Part shown: positions 17,472 through 25,008 of the stretch, one piece after another
Position numbering within the stretch: position 1 is the stretch's first letter
Layout of the letters: every line of letters starts with the position of its first letter
From: Nigerium sp.
GTDB taxonomy: Bacteria > Actinomycetota > Actinomycetes > Propionibacteriales > Propionibacteriaceae
Direction: 5' to 3'
DNA: 64,000 bases
Assembly: GCA_016711325.1 (NCBI GenBank)
Contig: JADJTH010000008.1
Location: 682,001-746,000 of the forward strand
Position numbers and translations under genes: made by a program
Notes under the pieces: model-generated
The model's input: the letters and a program-made list of their open reading frames with translations, nothing else
Databases searched by the model: none
Told to the model about the DNA's origin: nothing

Positions 17472-18136
17472 TCGGTTTCCTTCGCCAAGGCGACGATCGA
17501 ATCCACGACCTCGCTGAGTGTCATATCGGACGTGTCCAGTTCGAGCACCCCGTCGGCCGCCGTGGTGAAGTTCACCAGCAGGCTGTCGTCGGCGTCGCGG
17601 CGCACCACCTGATCGCGCAGTTCGGCGGCGTCGACGGACGCCCCCAGCTCGCCGCCGCGGCGGGCGAGGCGCGCCTGTTCGGACGCCGTGAGCAGGATGC
17701 GCAGATCGGCGTCCGGGTACACCACGGTCGTGATGTCGCGCCCCTCGGCGATGCAGCCGCGCGGGTCGGAGTCCATCAGCGCCCGCTGACGGGCGACGAG
17801 ATCGGCGCGGCATGCGGGAATCCGGGAGATGACCGACACGTGCTGCGCCGTGCGCGGCTCGCGGATCTCGGCGGTCACGTCGCGCCCGTTCACCCGCACC
17901 CAGCGGTCGTCGGGGTCGAGCGAGATGGCGAGATCGGCGCCCGTGGTGGCGGCGATGAGCGCGTCGGTGTCGTCGGGCGACACCCCGGCATCCAGGAACG
18001 CGACCGTGACCGCGCGGTACATCGCGCCGGTGTCGAGGTAGCCCAGCCCAAGGCGCCGTGCCAGATCGCGGGCGGTCGACGATTTTCCGGACCCACTGGG
18101 CCCGTCGATGGCGATCACGAAGCGGTCTGCTGGCAC
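17468..18136 (-). CDS. cmk: cytidylate kinase
   Basis: The 222-residue enzyme phosphorylates CMP and dCMP with [14 protein letters not shown] is the P-loop (about residues 12-22), and [13 protein letters not shown] with [13 protein letters not shown] and [16 protein letters not shown] are the CMP-binding and lid signatures. The start is GTG 18136, supported by a -10-like TAGACT six bases upstream with no ribosome site, suggesting a leaderless message. It heads the cmk-der-aldolase operon. In many actinobacteria tyrA would lie directly upstream; here it is 2.6 kb away. Confidence 0.96.
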   Translation of the reverse strand: MPADRFVIAIDGPSGSGKSSTARDLARRLGLGYLDTGAMYRAVTVAFLDAGVSPDDTDALIAATTGADLAISLDPDDRWVRVNGRDVTAEIREPRTAQHVSVISRIPACRADLVARQRALMDSDPRGCIAEGRDITTVVYPDADLRILLTASEQARLARRGGELGASVDAAELRDQVVRRDADDSLLVNFTTAADGVLELDTSDMTLSEVVDSIVALAKETE

Positions 18137-18142
18137 CGGGGC

Positions 18143-18148
18143 AGTCTA
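18143..18148 (-). promoter_or_regulatory. -10 of a leaderless cmk promoter
   Basis: TAGACT on the minus strand ends six bases before the cmk GTG, and no ribosome site is present. The same TAGACT plus six bases plus GTG arrangement precedes tyrA. Confidence 0.55.
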
Positions 18149-18173
18149 CTCACCGCGCTGGATGCGGAAATGT

Positions 18174-18195
18174 CCCACCTGCGGGATCAGGTGGG
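18174..18195. promoter_or_regulatory. perfect hairpin/palindrome between cmk and the GH13 gene
   Basis: CCCACCTG (18174-18181) and CAGGTGGG (18188-18195) form an 8-base perfect stem with a six-base loop. It lies 25 bases upstream of the cmk -10, where a stem-loop cannot be cmk's own terminator. A regulator site or the end of a transcript from elsewhere are both possible. Confidence 0.35.
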
Positions 18196-18275
18196 TGGTC
18201 GTCGGCGCTGGTGACCGACCGCGCCGATTCCTAACGCCGGCGGGCCGTCGGCAAGTGCTGCCGCCCGGGGCGTCC

Positions 18276-18320
18276 TGATCGATCAAGCGCCGTGTACCGG
18301 ACCGCCGAGACCTATACGGT
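18276..18320 (+). promoter_or_regulatory. GH13 gene promoter with LacI-type palindrome
   Basis: TGATCGATCA (18276-18285) is a perfect 10-base palindrome with a central CG, the style of LacI-family operators that control sugar genes. Thirty bases on, TACGGT (18315-18320) is a -10-like hexamer placed seven bases before GTG 18328 and ten before ATG 18331. Together they read as a sugar-regulated, possibly leaderless promoter; no LacI gene is visible nearby. Confidence 0.4.
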
Positions 18321-18330
18321 TGTCGTCGTG

Positions 18331-20064
18331 ATGAGCGCTGCACTGACCTCTGCTGCCGCGGCTGCCGCCGACCAGCGCCCCGACGGGTGGTGGAAGTCCG
18401 CGGTGGTCTACCAGATCTACCCGCGGTCCTTCCAGGACTCCAACGGCGACGGCCTCGGCGACATCCCGGGTATCACCAGCAGGCTCGACTACCTCGCCGA
18501 GCTGGGCGTCGACGTGATCTGGCTCTCGCCCGTCTACCGGTCGCCGCAGGTCGACAACGGTTACGACATCAGCGATTACCGCGACATCGACCCGCTGTTC
18601 GGCACGCTCGAGGATCTCGACACGCTGATCGCCCAGGCGCACGAGCGTGGCGTCAAGCTGGTCATGGATCTCGTCGTCAACCACACCTCCGACCAGCACG
18701 CCTGGTTCACCGAATCCCGCGACCCGGCCTCGGCGAAGCGCGACTGGTACTTCTGGCGTCCGGCCCGACCCGGCACGGTGCCCGGCACCCCGGGCGCCGA
18801 ACCGGACGGCAGCATCGCCGCGTTCGCGCCGTCCGCGTGGACCTTCGACCCCGCGAGCGGGCAGTACTACCTGGGCATCTTCAGCCCCGGGCAGCCCGAC
18901 CTCAACTGGGAGAACCCGGACGTGCGCGAGGCCGTCTACGCGATGATGCGCTGGTGGGTCGCGCGGGGCATCGACGGCTTCCGCATGGACGTCATCAACC
19001 TCATCTCCAAGCCCGAGGAACTCACCTCGGGCGCCGTGCTGCCTCCCGGCGGCGAGTCCTCCCTGGGCCGCATCGCGAACGGTCGGCGGCTGCACGAGTT
19101 TCTCGCCGAGATGAACCGGGCGGTCGGCCTCGACGAGCACCGGCTCCTCACCGTCGGCGAGATGCCCGGCGCGACGGTCGAGGTCGCCCGGGCCGTCACC
19201 GACCCGGCGCGCGGCGAACTCACCATGGTCTTCACCTTCGAGCACATGAACCTCGATCAGGCGCCCGGCGGCGACAAGTGGGATCTCGCCGGCCTTTCCC
19301 TGCCGCGCCTCAAAGGCAACCTCGCTGCCTGGCAGGACGGGCTCGCGGACGCCGGCTGGAACTCGCTGTACCTCGACAACCACGATCAGCCGCGCGCGGT
19401 GTCCCGGTTCGGCGACGACTCGCCCCCGCACCGGGTGAACTCCGCGAAGACCCTCGGCACCGTGCTGCACCTGCACAAGGGGACGCCCTACGTCTACCAG
19501 GGCGAGGAGTTCGGCATGACGAACGCGCCCTTCGGCGCGATCGGCGACTACCGCGACGTGGAATCGCTCAACTACCACGCGCTCGCGCTCGCCGGCGGAC
19601 GCCCAGAGGCGGATGTCCTGCGCTCGCTGGTCGCCAAGAGCCGCGATCACGCCCGGACGCCCGTGCAGTGGGACGCCACCGACAACGCCGGCTTCACCAC
19701 CGGCACCCCGTGGTTCGCGGTCAACCCCAATTACGCCGCGATCAACGCCGAGCAGGCGCGCCGCGACCCGGGATCGGTCTTTGCGCACGTCCAGAAGCTG
19801 ATCGCGCTGCGCCACGCCGACGAGACGGTGCGCGAGGGCCGCTTCGCGCTGCTGCTGCCCGATCACGAACAGATCTGGGCGTTCACCCGCACGCGCGGCG
19901 ACGACCGGCTGCTGGTCGTCGCGAACTGCTCGTCGCTGCCCTGCGCGTGGCCGGTGGGCCAACTGCCCGATCTCACGGACGCCGAACTACTGCTGGGCAC
20001 GCACGCGGACGCGCGCGACGGCGAGTTGGCGCCGTGGGAGTCACGGATCCTGCGCCTGGCCTGA
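18331..20064 (+). CDS. GH13 alpha-glucosidase / oligo-1,6-glucosidase
   Basis: This 577-residue cytoplasmic glycoside hydrolase releases glucose from short alpha-glucans or isomalto-oligosaccharides. The GH13 conserved regions are all present: DLVVNHTSDQH, GFRMDV with the nucleophile Asp, LTVGEMPG with the acid/base Glu, and LDNHDQPR with the transition-state Asp. A small C-terminal beta domain (about 500-577) follows. Length and the QIYPRSFQDSNGDG start fit the oligo-1,6-glucosidase/alpha-glucosidase subfamily; trehalose synthase is less likely. A GTG directly before the ATG may be the true leaderless start. It is a single-gene unit convergent with the DUF3054 gene. Confidence 0.92.
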   Translation: MSAALTSAAAAAADQRPDGWWKSAVVYQIYPRSFQDSNGDGLGDIPGITSRLDYLAELGVDVIWLSPVYRSPQVDNGYDISDYRDIDPLFGTLEDLDTLIAQAHERGVKLVMDLVVNHTSDQHAWFTESRDPASAKRDWYFWRPARPGTVPGTPGAEPDGSIAAFAPSAWTFDPASGQYYLGIFSPGQPDLNWENPDVREAVYAMMRWWVARGIDGFRMDVINLISKPEELTSGAVLPPGGESSLGRIANGRRLHEFLAEMNRAVGLDEHRLLTVGEMPGATVEVARAVTDPARGELTMVFTFEHMNLDQAPGGDKWDLAGLSLPRLKGNLAAWQDGLADAGWNSLYLDNHDQPRAVSRFGDDSPPHRVNSAKTLGTVLHLHKGTPYVYQGEEFGMTNAPFGAIGDYRDVESLNYHALALAGGRPEADVLRSLVAKSRDHARTPVQWDATDNAGFTTGTPWFAVNPNYAAINAEQARRDPGSVFAHVQKLIALRHADETVREGRFALLLPDHEQIWAFTRTRGDDRLLVVANCSSLPCAWPVGQLPDLTDAELLLGTHADARDGELAPWESRILRLA

Positions 20065-20216
20065 GGATGCGCTGCCCGACCCACGGGACGCCCCTTCTTT
20101 CCGCGCGTCGGCGGCACTCCCGCGCACGGGACGCCCTCCCCACCCGGTCTGCGGCCGCGCAAGCACCGCGCGAGCGCGGGAATGCAGGGAACGCGGCAAG
20201 AGGGGACTCGCTGGTC

Positions 20217-20639
20217 CTACTCCTGGCCCGCAGCGCGCCTGGCGGGGTTGCCGGAGCGCCGCGGATCCTTGGGCTTGGGCTGTTGCGGCCGGTTGCGCAC
20301 CACCAGCCACCAGATCGCGCGCCAGCCGATGAGGGTCGCGGCCAGGAACAGCGCGGTGACGATGATGAAGCCGAGTTCGGCGGTGCTGCCGAGCAGCAGC
20401 CGGAACAGGATGCCGATCGCCACGGTCATCGCCCACGCGAACACGCCGTTCGTGACGGTGATGCCCGTGTGGCGCTTGAGCAGGAAGCCGATCCAGGCGA
20501 TCAGCAGTCCTGCGACGAACGGCAGCGCCGTGCGCTGGATGCCTTCGTAGTCGAGGGACTCGCCGTGCGAGGCGCGGCCGATGACCGCGAAGGCCACCAC
20601 CAGCACCAGGTCGAGCAGGATCGCGACACTGCGATTCAT
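20217..20639 (-). CDS. DUF3054-type membrane protein
   Basis: A 140-residue protein has four transmembrane helices (about residues 5-22, 36-54, 60-80 and 88-112) and a short basic cytoplasmic tail rich in Lys, Pro and Arg. It resembles the actinobacterial DUF3054 family, whose function is unknown. ATG 20639 is preceded by a clear GGAGGAG ribosome site. It stands alone, convergent with the glucosidase gene and divergent from tyrA. Confidence 0.8.
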   Translation of the reverse strand: MNRSVAILLDLVLVVAFAVIGRASHGESLDYEGIQRTALPFVAGLLIAWIGFLLKRHTGITVTNGVFAWAMTVAIGILFRLLLGSTAELGFIIVTALFLAATLIGWRAIWWLVVRNRPQQPKPKDPRRSGNPARRAAGQE

Positions 20640-20751
20640 GTGGGCTCCTCCGATCGAGCACGGCTTCGGTGACGACCACCCTAGCCGGACGCGCGTGCCC
20701 ACGCCCGTTTCGCCGGACGCCGCCCGCGCGGGCCGCCTCGGCCTCCGGCGA

Positions 20752-20757
20752 TAGACT
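20752..20757 (+). promoter_or_regulatory. -10 of a leaderless tyrA promoter
   Basis: TAGACT is followed by six bases and then GTG 20764, with no ribosome site in between. Confidence 0.55.
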
Positions 20758-20763
20758 CGCGCG

Positions 20764-21840
20764 GTGATCGACGTGAGCCTCAGCCCCGCCCTGGTGATCG
20801 GCACCGGCCTCGTGGGGGCGTCGGTGGCGTTGGCGCTGCGCGATGCGGACGTCGAGGTGCACCTGGCCGACCGCCGCCGCAGTCACGCGGTCGTCGCGGC
20901 GTCCCTGGGTGCCGGCAGCATCGAACCGATCGACCCCGGCGTCTGCCGTCTCGTGGTCGTCGCGGTGCCGCCGAACGCACTCGCCGACGTCATCGCCGAG
21001 GCGCTTGAGCGCTACCCGCACGCCACCGTCACGGACGTGGGCTCGGTGAAGGGTGTGCCGCTCGCGGCCCTGCGCACCCGCGGCCTGGACCTGGCTCGCT
21101 ACTGCGGTTCGCACCCGATGGCCGGCTCGCAGAAGGCAGGCCCGCTCACGGCGTCCGGCAGCCTGTTCGTCGACCGTACCTGGGTGATCACCCCGCACGA
21201 CACGTCCGCAGCGCAGTCGGTGCTCGTGGTGCGCAAGCTGGCCGAGCTGTGCGGCGCCCGCCTGATCACGATGGGCGCCCAGCACCACGACGAGGCCGTC
21301 GGGCAGGTGTCCCACGTGCCGCAGCTGATGAGCGCGCTGGTGGCGGGGGGTTTGCTCGACCTGCCGGCCGAGCATCTGAAGCTGGCCGGGCAGGGCGTGC
21401 GCGACGTCACCCGGATCGCCGCCGGCGACCCCAAGCTGTGGCGCCAGATCATCGCCGCGAACTGGCAGGCGCTGCGCATCGAACTGAAAGAGATCCACAC
21501 CGATCTCGGACGCCTCATCGACGTGCTCGACGACCCGGACGCGGTCGAGGCGTTCCTCGACCGTGGACGCCGCGGCACCCGGGTGCTGCCCGGCAAGCAG
21601 GGCGGGCGGCCGGTGGACTGGGCCCATGTCGTGGTGGAGATCCCCGACACGCCGGGCTCGCTCGCGCGCCTGTTCGCCGACATCGAGGCGGCCGGCGTCA
21701 ACGTCGAGGACATCACCATCGAGCACGACGCCGAACGCCGCGCGGGCTGGCTCGGCGTCGACGTGTCGGAGGAGGCCGCCGAACCTCTGGCCGACGCGAT
21801 GATCGCCGCCGGCTGGAACGTACGCCCCGGGCCGCGCTGA
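20764..21840 (+). CDS. tyrA: prephenate dehydrogenase with ACT domain
   Basis: The 358-residue enzyme oxidatively decarboxylates prephenate to 4-hydroxyphenylpyruvate for tyrosine synthesis. The N-terminus is an NAD(P) Rossmann fold (VIGTGLVGASVALAL, residues 11-25). The catalytic region has TDVGSVKG, GSHPMAGSQKAG (substrate-binding His) and DEAVGQVSHVPQLMS. A helical dimer domain follows (about 180-280). Residues from about 285 form an ACT domain (VVVEIPDTPGSLARLFADIE), the likely tyrosine sensor. The start is GTG 20764. It is monocistronic, away from its common partner cmk. Confidence 0.93.
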   Translation: MIDVSLSPALVIGTGLVGASVALALRDADVEVHLADRRRSHAVVAASLGAGSIEPIDPGVCRLVVVAVPPNALADVIAEALERYPHATVTDVGSVKGVPLAALRTRGLDLARYCGSHPMAGSQKAGPLTASGSLFVDRTWVITPHDTSAAQSVLVVRKLAELCGARLITMGAQHHDEAVGQVSHVPQLMSALVAGGLLDLPAEHLKLAGQGVRDVTRIAAGDPKLWRQIIAANWQALRIELKEIHTDLGRLIDVLDDPDAVEAFLDRGRRGTRVLPGKQGGRPVDWAHVVVEIPDTPGSLARLFADIEAAGVNVEDITIEHDAERRAGWLGVDVSEEAAEPLADAMIAAGWNVRPGPR

Positions 21841-21874
21841 GCAGACCGCGCCTCGGGCATCGGCGCCGGGGAGT

Positions 21875-21910
21875 GGGCTCACCTCAAGGAAGACGACAAC
21901 CCGTGAGCCC
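21875..21910. terminator. bidirectional terminator between tyrA and trmI
   Basis: GGGCTCAC (21875-21882) pairs with GTGAGCCC (21903-21910) across a 20-base loop, between two convergent genes that end at 21840 and 21913. No clear T-run follows on either side. Confidence 0.5.
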
Positions 21911-21912
21911 GT

Positions 21913-22848
21913 CTATTCCGCGAGGATCTCACCCGGCTGCGGATCGCGGGCGCGCTCGGCAGCCAGCACGTGCGCGGGCTTGGGGCCGACGTAATCGGGA
22001 CCGTAGGCGCCGGGGGCCGGACGCCTACGCTTCATCGGCGCGACCATGCCTGGCGCCATTCGGCGCGCGAACAGCAGGAACCCGGTGTGCCCCGACGTGG
22101 CGTGGCCGGGCCGGATGGCCAGCCCCTCCGCGTGCCAGTCGCGCTGGGTGAGTTCCTTCATCGCCGGTTCGGTGAAGCCGCCGTGCGCGCGCAGCGTGTC
22201 GGCCGTCCGCCCCAACTGAGTCGCGGTCGCCACGTAGCAGCACAGGACGCCTCCGGGCACGAGACGGGAAGCCACGGCGTCGATGCAGTCCCACGGCGCG
22301 AGCATGTCGAGAATCGCCCGGTCGATCTCCTCAGGCCCGATCGCCTGGGCGAGGTCGCCCAGGCGCACCTCCCAGCTGGCGGGCTCGGCACCGTAGAAGG
22401 ACCGCACGTTCTTGCGCGCCACGGCCGCGAACTCGCCGCGCCGCTCGTAGGAGTACAGCCGTCCGGTGGGGCCGAGCGCCCGGAGCAGCGCCAGCGACAA
22501 GGCGCCCGACCCGACGCCGGCCTCGAGCACGCGGGCGCCGGGGAAGACGTCGGTCTGCATCAGGATCGCGGCGGCGTCCTTGGGGTAGATGACCGCCGCC
22601 TCGCGGGGCATCGACACCATGAAGTCGTGCAGGAGCGGGCGGAACACCGAGAACTGCCCACCGCCCACGGACACGGCCACGACGCCCTCGGGACCGCCGA
22701 TCAACGCGTCGTGGGCGATCCCGCCCTTGGTCGTGTGGAACACGCCGCCGGCGCGGAGCACCACCGAGTGTCGGCGTCCCTTGGCGTCGGCGAACGTCAC
22801 GCGCTCGCCCTCGCGCAGCGGGCCGGTGGTCACGGGATAGCCGTTCAC
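21913..22848 (-). CDS. trmI: tRNA (adenine-58-N1)-methyltransferase
   Basis: This 311-residue enzyme methylates N1 of A58 in the tRNA T-loop using SAM. A small N-terminal beta domain (1-90) precedes the Rossmann core, which has VLEAGVGSGALSLALLRA (motif I, about residue 106), YSYERRGEFAAVARKN and the catalytic DMLAPWDC (about 180). The GTG start at 22848 has GGAG nine bases before it and overlaps the upstream stop by four. In mycobacteria this gene lies near metH, a PAC2 gene and the proteasome ATPase; the first two are nearby here but no proteasome gene follows. Confidence 0.93.
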   Translation of the reverse strand: MNGYPVTTGPLREGERVTFADAKGRRHSVVLRAGGVFHTTKGGIAHDALIGGPEGVVAVSVGGGQFSVFRPLLHDFMVSMPREAAVIYPKDAAAILMQTDVFPGARVLEAGVGSGALSLALLRALGPTGRLYSYERRGEFAAVARKNVRSFYGAEPASWEVRLGDLAQAIGPEEIDRAILDMLAPWDCIDAVASRLVPGGVLCCYVATATQLGRTADTLRAHGGFTEPAMKELTQRDWHAEGLAIRPGHATSGHTGFLLFARRMAPGMVAPMKRRRPAPGAYGPDYVGPKPAHVLAAERARDPQPGEILAE

Positions 22849-24323
22849 GAGCGCAGACTCCACAATCCAAGTTGCCAGGCCGGCCCGAATGGCTGGCCCT
22901 GAAGGGACGTACCAGGGCCGAGCAGCATGGTCTCGGAGCCCAGGGAATGAGGCAGCAGGGTCAGGTCGACCGCGGCCTGCTGCTGGATCTCCGCCAGCAG
23001 CGCCTGGCGGATGTCGGCGTCCGCCGTCTCTCGCGCACGGTGCACCAGATCGTCGATCTTGGCCCGGGAGCCGGGCAGGGCCCCGTCGACGTAGGCCTGC
23101 AGCCAGCCGAAGGCGGTGTTGACCCACGCGGGCTCGTCGGTCAGGGCGAGGTCGGCGTCGGCGGCGTCCGGCACGAGTTGCACCGACATGCCGGCGCGCT
23201 CCTCCAGCCGATCGCGCAGCAGACCGGCGACATCGCGCTGGCCCTGCGAGGCCGATGCGTAGCTCAAAGTGAGCCGCAGCCGCTGGCCACCCAGGTCGGG
23301 AATCTCGGCGGCGCCACCCACCGCGAACGATGCCACCGCACCCGTGACGGTCGGCGGCATGAGGGACGCCACGCTGCGATCGCTCTGGAGCGCCGCGGCC
23401 ACGGCGGCGCGCACGGCCCGGTTCTCGCGATGGGGCGAGGATGCCTGGAATGCCAATCGCTGCATGCGCGTCTGCGGCGGGTTCACCCGGGTGAAGCCGG
23501 CCTTCGTCGCCCCCTTGTTTGCGGCGATCTCGGCCGAGACGCGCTCGAGCGCGGCCGTGGTCAGGCTGCGCCACACGACGTCGGTGGTCCCCTCCGCCAC
23601 CGCCTTCTCGGCGGCGGTGCTGTCGGGGATGAACTGCAGCTTGATCGTGTCGATCACGCCGGTCAGCGCGCCGCGATACGGGACGAAACGCTCGAACACC
23701 AGGTGGTCGTCGGCGGTCGTGACCAGCGCGTACGGACCCGATCCCACCGCCTCGGCCTCGTCGGAGCGCAGCGCGTCCGGGTCGTAGATCTCTTCGTCGA
23801 CGATGCCCGCCGCGGGCGTCGCCAGCGCATAGCCGAACTGGGTGTCGGCGTACTTCAACTCGAATCGCACCGTGAGGTCGTCCACGATGTCGACGCGCTG
23901 GAGCGAGTCGAACAAGCTGATCGAGGTCGCGGGCACGCTCAGCCGGTAGGCGCGCTCGATGCTGAACTTGACGTCGGACGCCGTGAGCGCGTGCCCGTTG
24001 TGGAACGTCAGCCCGGGCGGCAGGTCGCACTGATAGGTCGTCGACGAGGTGTAGAGGCAGTCACGGGCCAGGTCGGGCTTGAGGTCGGCGCCATCGGGAT
24101 GTACGACCATGAGCCGGCTGAACACGTTCAGCGCCACGATCGAGTCGGCGGCCGTGGCCGCCGCCGCGGGGTCGAACCGCGAGGGCGCCTGGGTCGTCAT
24201 CACCGTAAACGGACGCTCGACCGACGCCGAGGGCGTGGGCGACGGCGCGGACGGTCCGCCGGTGCATCCGGCCGTGGCCAGCACGACAGTGGCCACGCCC
24301 GCCAGCGCACCCCGCCTACGCAT
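22845..24323 (-). CDS. orphan ABC-type oligopeptide-binding lipoprotein (SBP family 5)
   Basis: This 492-residue lipoprotein has signal LATAGC (Cys at about residue 20), then the family-5 solute-binding pattern: ALNVFSRLMVVHPDG, DLKPDLARD, PPGLTFHNGHALTASDVKFSIERA, and a C-terminal lobe with AYVDGALPGSRAKIDDL. Such proteins capture peptides or nickel outside the cell for an ABC importer. No permease or ATPase genes are adjacent, so it either serves a remote importer or has another role. It overlaps the HAD gene by 8 bases and trmI by 4. The C-terminal half looks divergent from standard members. Confidence 0.85.
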   Translation of the reverse strand: MRRRGALAGVATVVLATAGCTGGPSAPSPTPSASVERPFTVMTTQAPSRFDPAAAATAADSIVALNVFSRLMVVHPDGADLKPDLARDCLYTSSTTYQCDLPPGLTFHNGHALTASDVKFSIERAYRLSVPATSISLFDSLQRVDIVDDLTVRFELKYADTQFGYALATPAAGIVDEEIYDPDALRSDEAEAVGSGPYALVTTADDHLVFERFVPYRGALTGVIDTIKLQFIPDSTAAEKAVAEGTTDVVWRSLTTAALERVSAEIAANKGATKAGFTRVNPPQTRMQRLAFQASSPHRENRAVRAAVAAALQSDRSVASLMPPTVTGAVASFAVGGAAEIPDLGGQRLRLTLSYASASQGQRDVAGLLRDRLEERAGMSVQLVPDAADADLALTDEPAWVNTAFGWLQAYVDGALPGSRAKIDDLVHRARETADADIRQALLAEIQQQAAVDLTLLPHSLGSETMLLGPGTSLQGQPFGPAWQLGLWSLRS

Positions 24324-25008
24324 CGCGCAACTCCTGCCAGAGCCGTCCGAGGTCGGCGAGTGAGATCCCCTCGAGCGTGGGCAGGATGCGACGACCCGGC
24401 GCCGACGGCAGATCCTGCATGAACGGGACGCCGAGGGTCGGCACGCCGGCCGTCGCTGCGGACGCCACGCCATTGATCGAATCCTCCACCGCGATGCAGT
24501 CCCGCGGCGCCACGCCCAGACGACCCGCCGCGGTGAGATATGGCTCAGGATGGGGCTTGCCGAGACTGACCTGGTCGCCGCCCACGACGGTGGCGAACAC
24601 CTCCGGCATCGTGTCGACGACCGTCGCGAGGATGCCGGAGTCCGAAGCGGACACGACCGCGCACGGAATGCCCGCCTGCGCCACCTCCTCCAGTAGGTCG
24701 CGCGCGCCGGGCCGCCACACGATCGCGTGAGCACGGAACTCTTCGAGCATGTAGGCGTTGAGCCGGCGACCGGCCTCGTCGTGGTCGGCGTCCGCCGCCC
24801 CCGCCCATGCGGCCAGCGTGGCGATCGCGCTGGTCAGGTTGAGCCCGACGATGCTGAGTTGCTGTTCGCGGGTGATCTCGGCACCCCAGTCGCGCATCAA
24901 CCTGGCCTCCGCCGCCTGCCAGTGGTGCTCGGTCTCGACGAGGGTGCCGTCGAAGTCCCACAGCACGCCCGCGGGAACATCGACGCCGAGGATGAGGTCA
25001 TCGGGCAT
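24316..25008 (-). CDS. HAD-family phosphatase (beta-phosphoglucomutase-like)
   Basis: A 230-residue enzyme of the HAD superfamily: motif I WDFDGTLVETE (nucleophile Asp, about residue 18), helical cap (about 30-100), motif II VVSASDSG, motif III GKPHPEPY and motif IV AVEDSINGV. It should be a cytoplasmic sugar-phosphate or nucleotide phosphatase, or a phosphomutase; the substrate is undetermined. It overlaps the metH 3' end by 11 bases, an arrangement often seen in actinobacteria. Confidence 0.9.
   Translation of the reverse strand: MPDDLILGVDVPAGVLWDFDGTLVETEHHWQAAEARLMRDWGAEITREQQLSIVGLNLTSAIATLAAWAGAADADHDEAGRRLNAYMLEEFRAHAIVWRPGARDLLEEVAQAGIPCAVVSASDSGILATVVDTMPEVFATVVGGDQVSLGKPHPEPYLTAAGRLGVAPRDCIAVEDSINGVASAATAGVPTLGVPFMQDLPSAPGRRILPTLEGISLADLGRLWQELRDA

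Noticed and set aside
20065..20216. Repeated CACGGGACGCCC-like words between the glucosidase and DUF3054 genes
   Set aside because: Two short imperfect copies only; too little to call a repeat family, and no hairpin strong enough for a terminator.
18387..20672. 761-codon plus-strand frame in another register of the glucosidase gene
   Set aside because: The GH13 frame carries all catalytic motifs; this one is its +2 shadow.
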